Shown here in pieces: positions 35,360 to 46,454 of a DNA stretch of 64,000 bases (position 1 is its first letter; every line of letters starts with the position of its first letter). Source of the DNA: Artocarpus heterophyllus (taxonomy: Eukaryota; Streptophyta; Magnoliopsida; Rosales; Moraceae); NCBI GenBank assembly GCA_025403435.1, contig CM046330.1, positions 27,190,037-27,254,036 on the forward strand, written 5' to 3'. A model generated the notes under the pieces. That model was not told where the DNA came from. It was given only the letters and a program-made list of their open reading frames with translations, and did no database searches. Position numbers and translations under genes: made by a program.

Positions 35360-35665
35360 TGTTGGCATTAATCTCAATTCTACAGCTTTTTTTTTTTCGT
35401 TTCTTTCTTTGTTTGTTACGTTGAATAAGTCAAACTTTTAGGTAGTGGAGTCATGATGATTTGTTGCTTTCTGTTGCTATTTCAAAGGCACGTGAATTAT
35501 ATAAGCTTTGGTTAGTAGTTGCCTTAAAGTAGGAATATAGTTGTTTCACATTATTATAAATAGTGTTTTGATATCGGCTTTATTACTGCCTCTTGCTTGT
35601 CTTATTCGAATAAAGTTTTCTCTTTTCAAAAGTTTTGCTCCATTTATTTCCTTTGTCCTTTTACA
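35360..35665 (+). mobile_element. 5' LTR of copia element A
   Basis: The 306-bp sequence starts TGTTGG and ends TTACA. It is followed after 4 bp by TGGCATCAGAGCC (35670-35682), a primer-binding site matching the usual initiator tRNA-Met site with one change, and then by gag. The 3' LTR is not in the window, being lost in or beyond the gap. Confidence 0.75.
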
Positions 35666-35688
35666 TCAGTGGCATCAGAGCCGAAGCT

Positions 35689-36827
35689 ATGACCAGCTCA
35701 ACCCAGATTCTCGTCCCTGTCTTGAATGGGAAAAATTACAATAGATGGAGTGTTTAGATGAGAGTGCTTTTTGACTACCATGAGTTGCTTGGAGTTGTAG
35801 AAGCTGCGAGTTGCAGATCTCGCCCAGAATGCAAATGAAGTACAGTAGAATACCCATCATGAAAGTCAGTGATGAAGTCTTTGAGAAGATTGCTGGAGCC
35901 AAATCGTCCAAGGAAGCTTGGGACATTTTGATGACATCATACAAGGGGACAAACAAAGTGAAAAAGGTGAGACTTCAAACTTTAAGATGTCAATATGAGC
36001 TTCTACAAATGGAGTCACTTGAATCTATCACTGACTACATAAGTCGAGTTCTGGCTTTGACAAATCAAATGAAAACCTTTAGAGAGGAGTACAAGGACCA
36101 GACCAACATGGAGAATATCCTGCAAACTCTGACAGCATGTTTTGAGCACATCGTGGTGGCAATTAAAGAAGCACATGACTTGTCTGATATGACGATTGAT
36201 GAGTTATCTGGCACGCTACAAGCCCACGAACAACGCATGAATGAGAAGAACACCCAAAAGCCAGTCGAGCAAGCATTTCAAATCTAAGACTCCATAAAAG
36301 ATGATCGAGGTACCAATTCAAACCAAAAGAATGGTGGTTCTAATAGCAGAACACATAGACATGGTGGTTACTACAACAACAGAGGTCAGAGTGGTCACAA
36401 CAACAATCATGGTGCTAGGGGCAACCAACACAATGGTCAAGAAAAATTGGATTCTAGCCACCAACAAAATTTGAATTTCAAAGGTCGGGGCCATGGACGT
36501 GGTAAAGGAAGGTATGATAAGTCTAATGTTGAATGCTACTACTGCCACAAATGTGGCCATTATGCATATGAGTGCAGATCTAAGGAGAACAATGAGAGAG
36601 CAAATTGTGCACAAGAAGCTGAAGATGATGGAAACCATGCCCTTTTAATGGTTACTACAGCTAGTGAATCATCAAACTACCACACATGGTTCCTCGACAC
36701 TAGATGCACTAATCCTATGAATGGCAAGAAGGAGCTTTTTGTTGATCTAGATGAGTCATACCGCTCGAGAGTCAAGTTTGCAGATGACAGCATCATTCCA
36801 GTGATGGGAAAGGACGGATTCTCATCA
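35689..36827 (+). pseudogene. Copia element A gag and start of protease, broken
   Basis: The ATG at 35689 follows the primer site. The frame shows the gag opening VPVLNGKNYNRW, then a TAG at 35755 and a frameshift before 35811. From there 35811-36284 reads as UBN2-type gag (KEAWDILMTSYKG..., LLQMESLESITDYISRV). A TAA at 36285 interrupts the same frame. A CX2CX4HX4C zinc knuckle (CYYCHKCGHYAYEC, near 36532) follows, and then the protease start, where the expected DTG/DSG active site reads DTR. The coding sequence runs into the N gap. In intact elements this is the capsid and maturation protease; here it is non-functional. Confidence 0.85.
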
Positions 36828-36927
36828 NNNNNNNNNNNNNNNNNNNNNNNNNNNNNNNNNNNNNNNNNNNNNNNNNNNNNNNNNNNNNNNNNNNNNNNNN
36901 NNNNNNNNNNNNNNNNNNNNNNNNNNN
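36828..36927. other. Assembly gap of exactly 100 N
   Basis: One hundred N is the usual placeholder for a gap of unknown size. It hides the rest of copia element A and the start of the LTR that follows, so distances across it are not meaningful. Confidence 0.95.
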
Positions 36928-38290
36928 TCAACTCATCGAAACCCAAATGGGCGCACTTGATCACCCTATAAACATTCCAAGGGTGTTCCGGTGAGGGGAC
37001 ATCAAGCCCCGAGTCCTCACCAAATTAATTCCTGTACAGTGTGTTCTGGGACTTTCAACCCAAGGAAGCGTCATCACCTTCCCCCTATTTTACCTTTTTG
37101 GGTATTCATGCCCAAGGACGTAACCGCCGCCCTCTTCATGTCTCACCATTTCTCTATATTAAATCATTATTAATAGAGTCAGTTTTCCTAACCATGCTTC
37201 TCAATTTATAACATGTGTCAATTCATTATGTTCCTCGCCGTACAATACAAGACGAGTCCATGTCATAGTTTCATATGTGATACTCATATAATATCAGTTC
37301 AACATAGATATATATATATTGCGGCAAAACAATCAATTTTAATTCTATAAAAACCTCACAAAAATGAGTAATAGAATCCCTACCTTTCAAGCTTATCAAC
37401 AATCTTTTAATCCTGGAATCAATTAACGTTAGCTCCACACATCCTTGACCCTAAGGCATGCATAAGGACAATTAAAACTAAAGCACAACGTATAATCACA
37501 TTCATAAGTGAGTTATGTGTAAACCCGTCTACTAGTGCCATTAAAGTATTTTTATGCATTAACATGGAGAAAATGCATACTAAAAACTAAGTTTAGATTA
37601 AAGAAAACCTACCTCAAAACTTCTTTGAAAAGCACCAAAGTTTGGGTTATCAATCAAGCTTGAATTAACTTTAAAACCGCCTCGATCATGGTTGGGAATT
37701 ATAATTGTCTTGGCCACAAAGAGAGCTTTGTGCTCTATGTCTTTAGTTAGAAATTTGAAGTGAGAAGGGAGAGAATGAGAACTAGAGAAGAAGGTGGTGA
37801 TAGTTAAATAAAAAGATATCAAAATGCTTAAGAGGAATGAGATGTTTACGGGGAAAAGTTGTAAGAAGAAACAAAAGAGTCTTAAAGGAAAATATCATCT
37901 TGTCTCCCATGAAGACTTTTAGCAAATAATGCCAACATAATTGAGGGGATAATTGGAGTGAATTATAGAAGAAGATAAGGAAATAATTAATTAGGTGGTT
38001 GAGAAATATCTCCATGTCTTCTATGAATTGACGGAAAATAATTCAATGTCCCCTTCGGATACCTTTAGCAAAATGAGAAGAAGTCTATATAATTGAGCAA
38101 TAATTTAGGGAGACAAGATTGGTAGAAGTAAGTGTTGGTAAGTTTTGAATGTTTCTTAGGAAGACTTGGTAAGAAAATACTAAAATGGTATTTTTTTTAA
38201 ATGATCATAAACAACTTAGTAATTTTAAATAGTCACATTTTATTCATTAAATTTTACAAAATTATGCCCGTTAAAAATACGGGTGTTACA
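36928..38290. mobile_element. LTR fragment ending GGGTGTTACA, inserted in copia B
   Basis: Non-coding sequence ends 'cgggtgttaca' at 38290, a common plant gypsy LTR terminus. It abuts copia B in the middle of its RNase H region. The left terminus lies in the gap, so a solo LTR and a full element cannot be told apart. Short open frames inside have no family match. Confidence 0.55.
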
Positions 38291-38951
38291 TCTCATGTAT
38301 GCCATGCTTTGCACTCGACCAGATATTAGCTATGCGGTCGGGATTGTGAGTCGATTTCAGGCGGATCCAGGACCAAACCATTGGGTTGCGGTAAAGCATA
38401 TTTTCAAGTACCTGAGAAGGACTCGTGAGTATATGCTTGTGTATTCGGGTGAGGATTTAACTCCTCTAGGATACACTGATTCGGATTTTCAATCCTGCCT
38501 GGATTCTAGGAAATCGACTTCAGGGTTTGTGTTTACTCTAGGTGGCGGTGCCATCAGTTGGAGAAGTGCGAAGCAAGATTGCACTTCGGATTCAACGATG
38601 GAGGCCGAGTATGTGGCGGCTAGTGATGCTTCGAAAGAAGCAGTGTGGCTCCGCAAGTTCCTTGGGGATCTTGAGGTAGTTCCTGGTGTGGATAAAGCGG
38701 TATCACTGTACTGTGATAACAGTGCGGCGGTAGCTAATGCTAAGGAACCAAGATTTCACAAGAAGAGTAAGCATATTGATCGGAAGTATCATGTGATAAA
38801 GGACTTCGTTGAGAGCGGGCATGTCACGGTGTGCAAGATCGCGTCAGAGGACAATTTAGCTGATCCATTTACGAAGACACTTTCTGGGAGAGTCTTCGAA
38901 AGGCATGTGGAAGCTATGGGGATGCGAAATTTGCAGTATTTACTCACTTAG
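38291..38951 (+). pseudogene. Copia element B: end of reverse transcriptase and RNase H, 5'-truncated
   Basis: An open frame of about 220 codons begins at the LTR junction. It contains the copia signatures CTRPDISYAVG, YTDSDF, DSRKSTSG, AISWRSAKQ, STMEAEYVA, YCDNSAA, SKHIDRKYH and ADPFTK, then stops at 38949. A purine tract (AAGTGGGAGA, 38955-38964) and the 3' LTR follow. The intact enzyme removes RNA from the RNA-DNA hybrid. The part upstream is displaced by the inserted LTR. Confidence 0.9.
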
Positions 38952-38965
38952 TGCAAGTGGGAGAT

Positions 38966-41002
38966 TGTTAGACATGTATGCTCTAAGGAGTAAAAATGTA
39001 ATACGTTTTTGGAGACATTTTTATCAATAAAGAATTTATTCATTTATATATATACCAAATATTGTCCTCTTTACGTTCATATTTGTTGAATGTATGATAA
39101 GCAAACAGTAGTCTGAGACTGTCAGTCTAAACCTTAAGAGTTGGGCATATGATGGGATGATTATGCGGTAGACACGACTCTTAAGGTGATGGTCTAAAAT
39201 ATATGATCCGCAATCGAGGGAATAAAGTTGGGCGCTTTATTCATGTAAAGATTGTTATGTTGTCTATATCCCTTTTGGGAGATGGTTTGTCTTGGCCATC
39301 GGAGTTGGACTCCGTGAATAGAAACATTGGCGCATTGTCATAGGTGACGATGTGTTGGATCGGGACATAAAGTGAATTGATTTGGATTAATAATTCTGTC
39401 TTGTCAAATCGATTCACTTTAGACAATCATTTGTATTGTATCTTAATCCTGAGATGAATAATGGGCCCGTTGTCTCGACTTGTGTCTTTTGATGTACCAA
39501 TGGGTGACTCCCACATCTCTATAGTGGCAAGCATGCCGGTACGTTGGAGGCATGACTCTTGGTAGCGTAGACTTGTTATTCATAGATATGGAATCCATAG
39601 CTCCTCTTTAGGAGTAATGATATCCTCTTATATGCGTTGTCCTGTAATTGGAAAACTGGAGCGCTCAACCATTTGGATACATAGGTGTAACCGAATGGTA
39701 TACTATCTTTAGATGGTAAGTTTTCTAATGGTGAGACAATGGAACGTAAGATAAAAATAATCGGGAAGGTAAGACAGAACTTGTCCTTAAGCCGATTATG
39801 GATGATCATATGGGGATGCGATACACTATGATATGTCATGGAGACTTAGCTACACGAGCTTCGTAATTCTATAAAGTTCGAGAGTGCAGCTCCAAGCTTT
39901 TAGTGGAGTAGCGTTGGAGTTGATAATTGTGAAATGTATATCTGGGATATTGGGTTTCATAGTTATCATGAGCTTGAACTTTATAGGTCCATTTTGGTCC
40001 CCTTTGCTAGCTCACAAAATCCTGTAACGACACGGCGTGCTTTTCCAATAATTGGTGACTTATGTCGGATTTATCAGATTGGTTTAAAATTTATAAGAAT
40101 CAAATAATTCATGTCTGTTTATCGGTTGAATTAATTATGTAAGAAATTAGTTCAAGATGAACTTGTTGAATTATGGCGTTCGGATAATTCTTGTCTGTTT
40201 ATCGGTTGTTTTAATTTTGGACAATTAGAACAAGATAAACTTGTAGAATTATTGTGAATTGATTTATTTTCTTAGAGATTATCTTGATAAAGTTTGTTTT
40301 GATCAGATATCTTTTTTATTGGGCTATTTGAATCAAAACTGAGACTTTATCCTTTAGAATCTCGGGTGGAAAATAAAAGATTCGCGGAGATTTTTTCTCG
40401 GCAGTTCGGCATGCCGGATGACGTGTTCGGCCTGCCGAACTGGCCAGTTCGGCCTGCCTATCTCACAGTTCGGCATGCCGACCGCGACAGCTAAGATTAC
40501 GCGTTTTTCACGCGTATCTTATCAGATATTGATCCGAACTTGATTCTATTTCGATTTTTGAGACCTAATCTGATATGGACTGACCCCAAGGACCAATAGG
40601 TATAAAAAGGGAGTGAGTCTAATGATTTACTCAGAGATCAATTTGAGAGATTAAGAGTGATACTCTTCTAGTGAGCATCTAAAAACTCCCTGAGAGCTTT
40701 TGTTCACAAATCACGAACACTAGCTTTGGGTTCTCTCTATTGGTTGGAAGGAGAGTCACCGGTGGAAGAGCTGTACGTGTGAGCCCACACTCACTCCGGT
40801 TGTGGATAGAGAATAGCAAAGAAGACCAGTTGGTTGAGGCTCTTCTGGAACGTTACTTCTCTACACAGGTCGCGGAGGTTCTTCGGCATACTGAGGTTAG
40901 TAAGATCTGTTTAATTTATACATATAACATGTCAAACTTGTGTTTTGGAAAATACTCTGATGAAAAATTTTTAAAATTCCGCTGCGCACCTTGTTTCCAA
41001 CA
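38966..41002 (+). mobile_element. 3' LTR of copia element B (2037 bp)
   Basis: Starts TGTTAG directly after the polypurine tract and ends TTTCCAACA, where the gypsy gag sequence resumes. It is long for a copia LTR. A TATA box TATAAAAAGG at 40601 marks U3/R. A duplicated block ('ttcwtgtctgtttatcggtt') lies near 40110 and 40190. An inverted-repeat array (40407-40480) sits 120-190 bp before the TATA box. Confidence 0.8.
40407..40480. repeat. Four-unit inverted-repeat array in the copia B LTR
   Basis: CGGCATGCCG, CGGCCTGCCG, CGGCCTGCCT and CGGCATGCCG begin at 40407, 40428, 40450 and 40471, spaced 21, 22 and 21 bp, mostly embedded in TTCGG...CCG. It is the same unit and period as in the gypsy LTRs, but upstream of the TATA box. 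Confidence 0.85.
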
Positions 41003-42081
41003 GGAGATGACTGCACACTACCTGTACTCGGAGCTCTATACTGAGGAACACTGCGCTGAAAATACTGCGGCTGCTGTCCCCGTGCCGGATATGAGAATTG
41101 CTGAGGAGAAAACTGCGGATACTGCAACTGCGGGTACTGCGGAGGCGGAGGTAGGGTCTGAGGCTGAGGCTGAGACTAACGACTGGCATCCTCCCCGGTC
41201 TGCGATCCAAGACGAGCACTCCTGATCGGGCAATTCCTCTTGATGTGTCCGGGCTGCTGACAGAATTGACAATGGAAGCTGTAGGGGTTGCTGCGCCCGC
41301 TGCCAGACGAACTGCTGCTGCCACTGGTCGCACCGCCTTGCTTGCCCTTCCCCGGAGCTGGACGACTACTGGTGCTCTTCCTGCCACTCCTCTGCGGTCC
41401 TCCTGAAGCCTTGGCTCGGTCCTCACAATACTGCACGTAATCATTCTCCACGGAGATCGCCGACGACACAAGCTCTCCGAAACCCCTAAGCCGTAGAGCA
41501 ACCAACTGCCGTCGAATAGGAGCCTTGAGTCCCTCCTGAAACTTGATGCATTTCTCACGCTCCGATGCCACAGCTGATGGAGCAAACCTAGCCAACTCGT
41601 TAAACTTCGCCTCATACTCCCGAACTGACATATCACCCTGCTGCAATCTATAAAACTCAGCTGCTTTCTGATCTCTATATCCCTGCGGAAAATACCGATC
41701 ATAGAACAGCTCCTCGAACTTGTCCCAACCGATATCGCCACCGCGCTCCAGACGCTTAGTTTGTTTCCACCAGGTGTTAGCGCCACCCTCGAGCTTATAC
41801 GCCGCAAACTCCACACGATACTCCTCAGGCACACCAAGAGTATCAAGATGCTTCAAGATCGAATCCAACCAATACTCTGCTAACTGCGGATCCCCATTGC
41901 CATCAAAAGTCGGAATAGACGCCCGCCGAAATTCCTTAAAGAAAGCATGCCGACTACCAACACTGGAGTCTTCCGGTCTAGTCCTGGCTGCCATCTGCCG
42001 GAAAGCCGCAATCATAGACCTCATCAGGCCCTCATCATTCTCGAACTCGGCGTCAGCTGTCGAACGACGTCTAGGTGCCAT
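41003..42081 (-). pseudogene. Gypsy element gag, interrupted by a stop and by copia B
   Basis: The minus-strand ATG at 42081 opens 301 codons with a retrotrans_gag domain (PTFDGNGDPQLAEYW, WWKQTKRLERGG, DRYFPQGYRDQKAAEFYRLQ, MSVREYEAKFNELARFAP), a Ser/Gly-rich linker and the zinc knuckle CQFCQQPGHIKRNC. A TAG at 41176 breaks the frame. It then stays open through a Pro/Gln-rich tail (QYPQFSPQQFSYPARG...) to 41003, where the copia B LTR begins. It would encode the capsid and nucleocapsid. No gypsy pol is present in this window. Confidence 0.9.
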
Positions 42082-42170
42082 TCTCTCACTTCTGAAAACA
42101 AAATTTGGACTGTCAGAGGTATTTCATTGTCAAACCTATGTGTGCACAATTCCCAAGGTTCATAACCTTG

Positions 42171-42183
42171 GGCTCTGATACCA
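42171..42183 (-). other. Primer-binding site of the gypsy element
   Basis: TGGTATCAGAGCC on the minus strand, three bases inside the LTR end, complementary to the 3' end of initiator tRNA-Met. It fixes 42187-44353 as the 5' LTR and the element as minus-strand. Confidence 0.85.
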
Positions 42184-42186
42184 TTC

Positions 42187-44353
42187 TGTCACGCCCCGGA
42201 GTACGGGAGGTGACGTGGCAGAATATTTAGATTAATTAAAAGAGAATTTAATTAAAAACCGAGAGTTTGAGAATCCAATTAGGTAAGAGATAAAGAGATT
42301 TTCCACCACATTTTATAAAAGAATTTATAAATATTAAGCAGATAATAAAAATTGAATAAAAACCGCGAATATGAGTTCCACAACCCACAACTTGTGCACA
42401 CACATGGATCTGACAATATCACAAATACAATTACAGTCCAAGTACAAATAAAGTTAAGTCTTACATGCCTTAATCAATAAATACAGAATGTAAATAAATT
42501 CTCCTATTGCTCCTGAGTTCGGTCCGAAGAATCTTCTCCAAACCTAAATGGGAAACCACCTAGAAGGGGGGGAATTTAAAACAGATAAAACGTGAGCGAA
42601 AGGCTCAGTAGGACTAAGTTTTATAAAATAATTTAATGCAAAGAAACATAACATTATCAGGAGTTATACAAAAAGGGAACTTGAATAAGTAAATAAATAA
42701 ATTGAGTAGAACCGTTCTGACACAGAACAGTCTACTCGTCAAATCAAAACACCAGTTTACTTTTACCTAGGCAAACCATGAAATCACCACCGTAGTGGCC
42801 CAGCTGGGTTTCGGGACCTGCCCCCAAGGTCGATTGCCACACGACCCGATCTCTGATATGGCATCATGCCTCAGTGTTTATTATCATTGTCATTCAAAAC
42901 CCAATTACCGAGTGTTGTCAATTACATTTATTATGAAATTCATTTCATAATCACGGTATATTAAAATATAACCGATAAAACCATTTCCAAACAACTGTTG
43001 AAAACATTTTGATAGAAATCATTTTCAAAGCCAAATCATTTCAAAACCAGGCTACCAAAGAAATAGGATAGAAGTCCTACCTCAGTACTCGTGCTGGTAC
43101 CCCACACCGTAATCCCGGTCCGCTATACGTTAGCTCCACGAAACCACGAACGATCCTAGATACAAACTAAGTCAATCAATATCTAGTTCGAGACATTCTA
43201 TGTTACTAAATCATTTCATGATGTCCTAGTGTGCCATTTGTATCATTAAAATCATCCTATAAGGTTGGGATTTAAGTCAGGGTTCAAAACAGTGAAATCG
43301 GGTAAAAATCACAAAATTTTCTATGCCTCGGTCGGCCTGCCGGACGCCCTGCTTCGGCCTGCCGAACTACACAGTTCGGCCTGCCGGAAACGAGGTTCGG
43401 CCTGCCGAACATTTCCCCAGATTCGGCCTGCCGGTCGGAAGAACACCGGCCTGCCGATCATCACTCCGGCCTGCCGAACATGAACTTCGGCCTGCCGAAC
43501 TGGGAAGATCCAGAAATCCCAGCCACGGGTTTCTCGATCCCCAAAATCCAAATCTTGTTTCTAACCTGTTTTTCTCAAATCCCAGGCATGAAAAACAACT
43601 ATACTTGATAGAAAAACATTCTAAAACATGTTTGGGATCATTTAAACAACATTTAAACTCGAAATCCTCAAAAATCTGAAAATGAGAAAAAGAGGAGAAA
43701 AATGAAAATCTTGAATCCAATCCGTTTTTCTTCAATCTAGGCTTAGATTCTAGTTGTTCTAAGTCCATTTAACACAAATCCACGGTTTTCTAAGCTAAAA
43801 CAAACTTAGATTTCAAAAACACACAAAATCAAAAATTTTGTAAAAAGTTTAGAAATTTCGAATCTAACCTCGAATCGAAGCTTCAATCCGCGTTCTCGGT
43901 CGCCGAATCACGTCCCCGAGCTTCCTCCTTGCTGTTCCGAAGCTTGGATTCGAATGGAGTTCAAAAATTTTTGAAAGAGAGATTTGAGAGAGAGAGCTGC
44001 CGAGAGGGAATCCACGGGAGGGAAGAGAGAGAGAGTGAGGGAGCTGAGTGAAGAGAGAGAGAGAAGAGGGAAATAAATAGAGAAAATCGGTGGGCGGTTT
44101 TACTGTGCGAAAACCATGTGCCGCCCACGGTTTTGCAAAACAGAGTATTTTTAACATTTTACAAATTGTTGTGTTTTAAAACTCAAAACATCATTTTAAA
44201 TCCATAAAAAATCATTTAAATGTATCAATTTAACAAAACAACCAAAAACTAAAAATCCAACCAAATAATCTAATTAAAGTTAAAACTTTAATTATGGCAC
44301 ACTAATTCATCATTTACATTACATTAATGTTAAATAAATTTCGGGACGTTACA
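42187..44353 (-). mobile_element. 5' LTR of the gypsy element (2167 bp)
   Basis: On the plus strand it begins TGTCACGCCCC and ends GGACGTTACA, and it is related throughout to the solo LTR at 4505-6712. Read in its own direction, a TATTTATT box near 44075 precedes a CT-rich leader, so the inverted-repeat array (43333-43497) would lie several hundred bases downstream in the transcribed part. This promoter placement is an inference. Confidence 0.85.
43333..43497. repeat. Eight-unit inverted-repeat array in the gypsy LTR (well preserved)
   Basis: The 10-mer CGGCCTGCCG occurs intact eight times, at 43333, 43355, 43377, 43398, 43424, 43447, 43467 and 43488. Spacings are 22, 22, 21, 26, 23, 20 and 21 bp. 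Four copies extend to TTCGG-CCTG-CCGAA or nearly so, giving 5-bp stems around a 4-base loop. Confidence 0.9.
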
Positions 44354-45826
44354 GTCCCACTGGGATCTTAAGCAATGAATAGACTATTGGAGTTGAGCTT
44401 GTGATAATGGAAGCGAAATTGAGTTCATCTTTTGAAAAGAATTAGGTTAAGTACGTTTCGGTTTAGTGAGCTATTAAATGTCTGTTATAGATAGAATAAA
44501 CAAAGGATGAAGTGACACTAATAATTTTTTTATTTAGATATATATAAAATTATATGATAGGGCAACAAGTGGAGTTGGTTTGAGAATGTATTTTCACGTT
44601 TAGTGCACGTGATAAATTGAATTATTATTCAATTAAAAGGGTTTATACATAGTATTTTAGTATATCGTTGAATTAAAGAAATGTAGTTTAGAATGCAATA
44701 GTGCATGTTTTTAAAAATTAAATTTGATTAGATCATATCAAAATTGAAAAATATAACGAACACTGACAAAATCGTAACAAATTAGTGGTTTAGAACATAT
44801 TTCTATTGACATCTTTAAAAATTATGTTTCTTTTTCTTTTTTCTAATAAGAACAAAAAGTTTATAAAGTTCAACTTTTGTATGTTAAACCATGTAATTCT
44901 TGCAATTTTTAATGTAATTGTTATTTTTCAATTTCGGAGAATATAAGGAACTTTTTAATTTTGGGAATTTGCAAGGCATGATACGTGCTTGCCCTAATCA
45001 ATATGACAAGTTTTTTAACTATTCGAGTTAAATTTAACGATCCAATATATGAGTGTCACGTTAAAAATAATGCACCACACGTCACATAAATACTCACGCT
45101 CATAAATCAGATTATTGAAATGTGATCAAATGGCTAAAGAAGCTTGACTTGAGAACAAAATAGCATGACCTGCTGTAAATTTTTTTTTTTAAATAATATT
45201 TAACACATTGTTCATATTTATATGTAACATTTCTTTTGGTGATTTATTTATTATTGAATTTGTTATTTTAAATTATATGTAGGTCAATAACAACGATTTG
45301 AACACAATATTATTTGAGAGAAATTTACTTGCCTCATAGGCCACTAGTATTATTTGAAGGGACAATTACAAAAACATTCCTTCTTTTAAATGAAAATGCA
45401 GGATTATCTTGTGTTTTTTCTTTTAAGATAAAAGCATTTCTTTGTTTCACAAACTACACAAAAAAAATTTATTCTTCTTTTAGCGATTGATTAACCAAGA
45501 GTAAAAACATTTTAAGATATCCACATTATTCTAATTATTCTCAAAATTTTAAAAATAAAAACATAAAAAATAAAATGAAAAAAAGCTACATGCTCACTGT
45601 CGAGCAACTTGGTCCTAGAGATTTTCATCAAAAAAATAAAAAAAAATGGTCCTAGAGGTTCATTGTCACGACAAAGGTCCGTGACAGTATGATGTGATCC
45701 TCGTCGACATAGGCGAGATCCTTAGACCTCTCTATCGCATGCAATGGCAGCATAAGTATTGCGAGCATAGTTAAGATTCCCTTGTGGTGGTTCTCTTGCA
45801 ATCCTTTGGCCTCACCATTGAGAGAG
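44354..45826. other. Intergenic DNA
   Basis: AT-rich. The minus-strand open frame at 45652-45849 crosses the copia insertion point and is not recognised. Confidence 0.4.
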
Positions 45827-45831
45827 GTCGC

Positions 45832-46178
45832 TGTTAGTTGGTTGGGCAATTAATAACAACCATAAAATACAGAAAACGGAAGCGTATTGGATCGAATTCA
45901 ATACCTCCAGCCATTGTGTTTAATGCTCTGTTTTCCACCGAATTTGCACACTGTGTTCCTCCGTGAAAATGTTGTTTTCTGGGCACTCATAATTCTCACT
46001 TGATGGTGTAATTTTTTTGTTCAGAAAAGTATGCCCAGGGACCAGAGAATTTAATACCGTGACCATCACACGGGTGTAACGGTTACCAACCGTTACAAGA
46101 GACAGTTGAATCTCACGTGGGCCAAATCCGTATCACGTGGGCAGCACATATCACGTGGGCAACACGAATTTTTTAACA
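45832..46178 (-). repeat. 3' LTR of copia C, with three G-boxes
   Basis: TGTTAG...TTAACA. CACGTGGG at 46114, 46134 and 46152. It carries a block at about 46060-46103, with the inverted repeat AACGGTT ACC AACCGTT, that the other LTR lacks. Confidence 0.9.
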
Positions 46179-46454
46179 TTCTCCCACTTGGCTCACGTAT
46201 TACATCAACTGCTATAAAGAGAAACAAAATACATGAATCATGGCGACAGGTCCTCTAAATAACGAGTATTATCTTCCATGTATCACAATATATCTTGTTT
46301 CTTAGATTTTCTATCTTATCTTAATGAATAAACCCCATGTTTATTCTAGGTCCTAAACTTTAGTGATATTTCTCATAAATAAAGTTGCGCACTTAATTGA
46401 AGCTGAAAAGAGAAATTATCATAAATATAGAGTTTCACAACAAGTAATTCAAAA

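Noticed and set aside
35360..41002. Copia A 5' LTR and copia B 3' LTR as the ends of one element
   Set aside because: The two LTRs differ in length (306 and 2037 bp) and sequence, so they belong to different elements.
40740..41225. 161-codon plus-strand open frame
   Set aside because: It runs from the copia B LTR across the junction into the antisense of gypsy gag, so it is not a gene.
41720..42178. 152-codon plus-strand frame and the 291-codon minus-strand frame at 40971-41846
   Set aside because: Shadows of the gypsy gag frame, which alone shows the conserved gag motifs and zinc knuckle.
43333..43497. Regular short repeats reminiscent of a CRISPR array
   Set aside because: The host is a plant, the units are 10-bp inverted repeats with 11-12-bp gaps, and they lie inside an LTR. 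No cas genes or unique spacers of proper length exist.
45652..45849. 65-codon minus-strand frame beside copia C
   Set aside because: Part of its start comes from the inserted LTR, and the remainder is not recognised. Possibly a fragment of host sequence at the insertion site.
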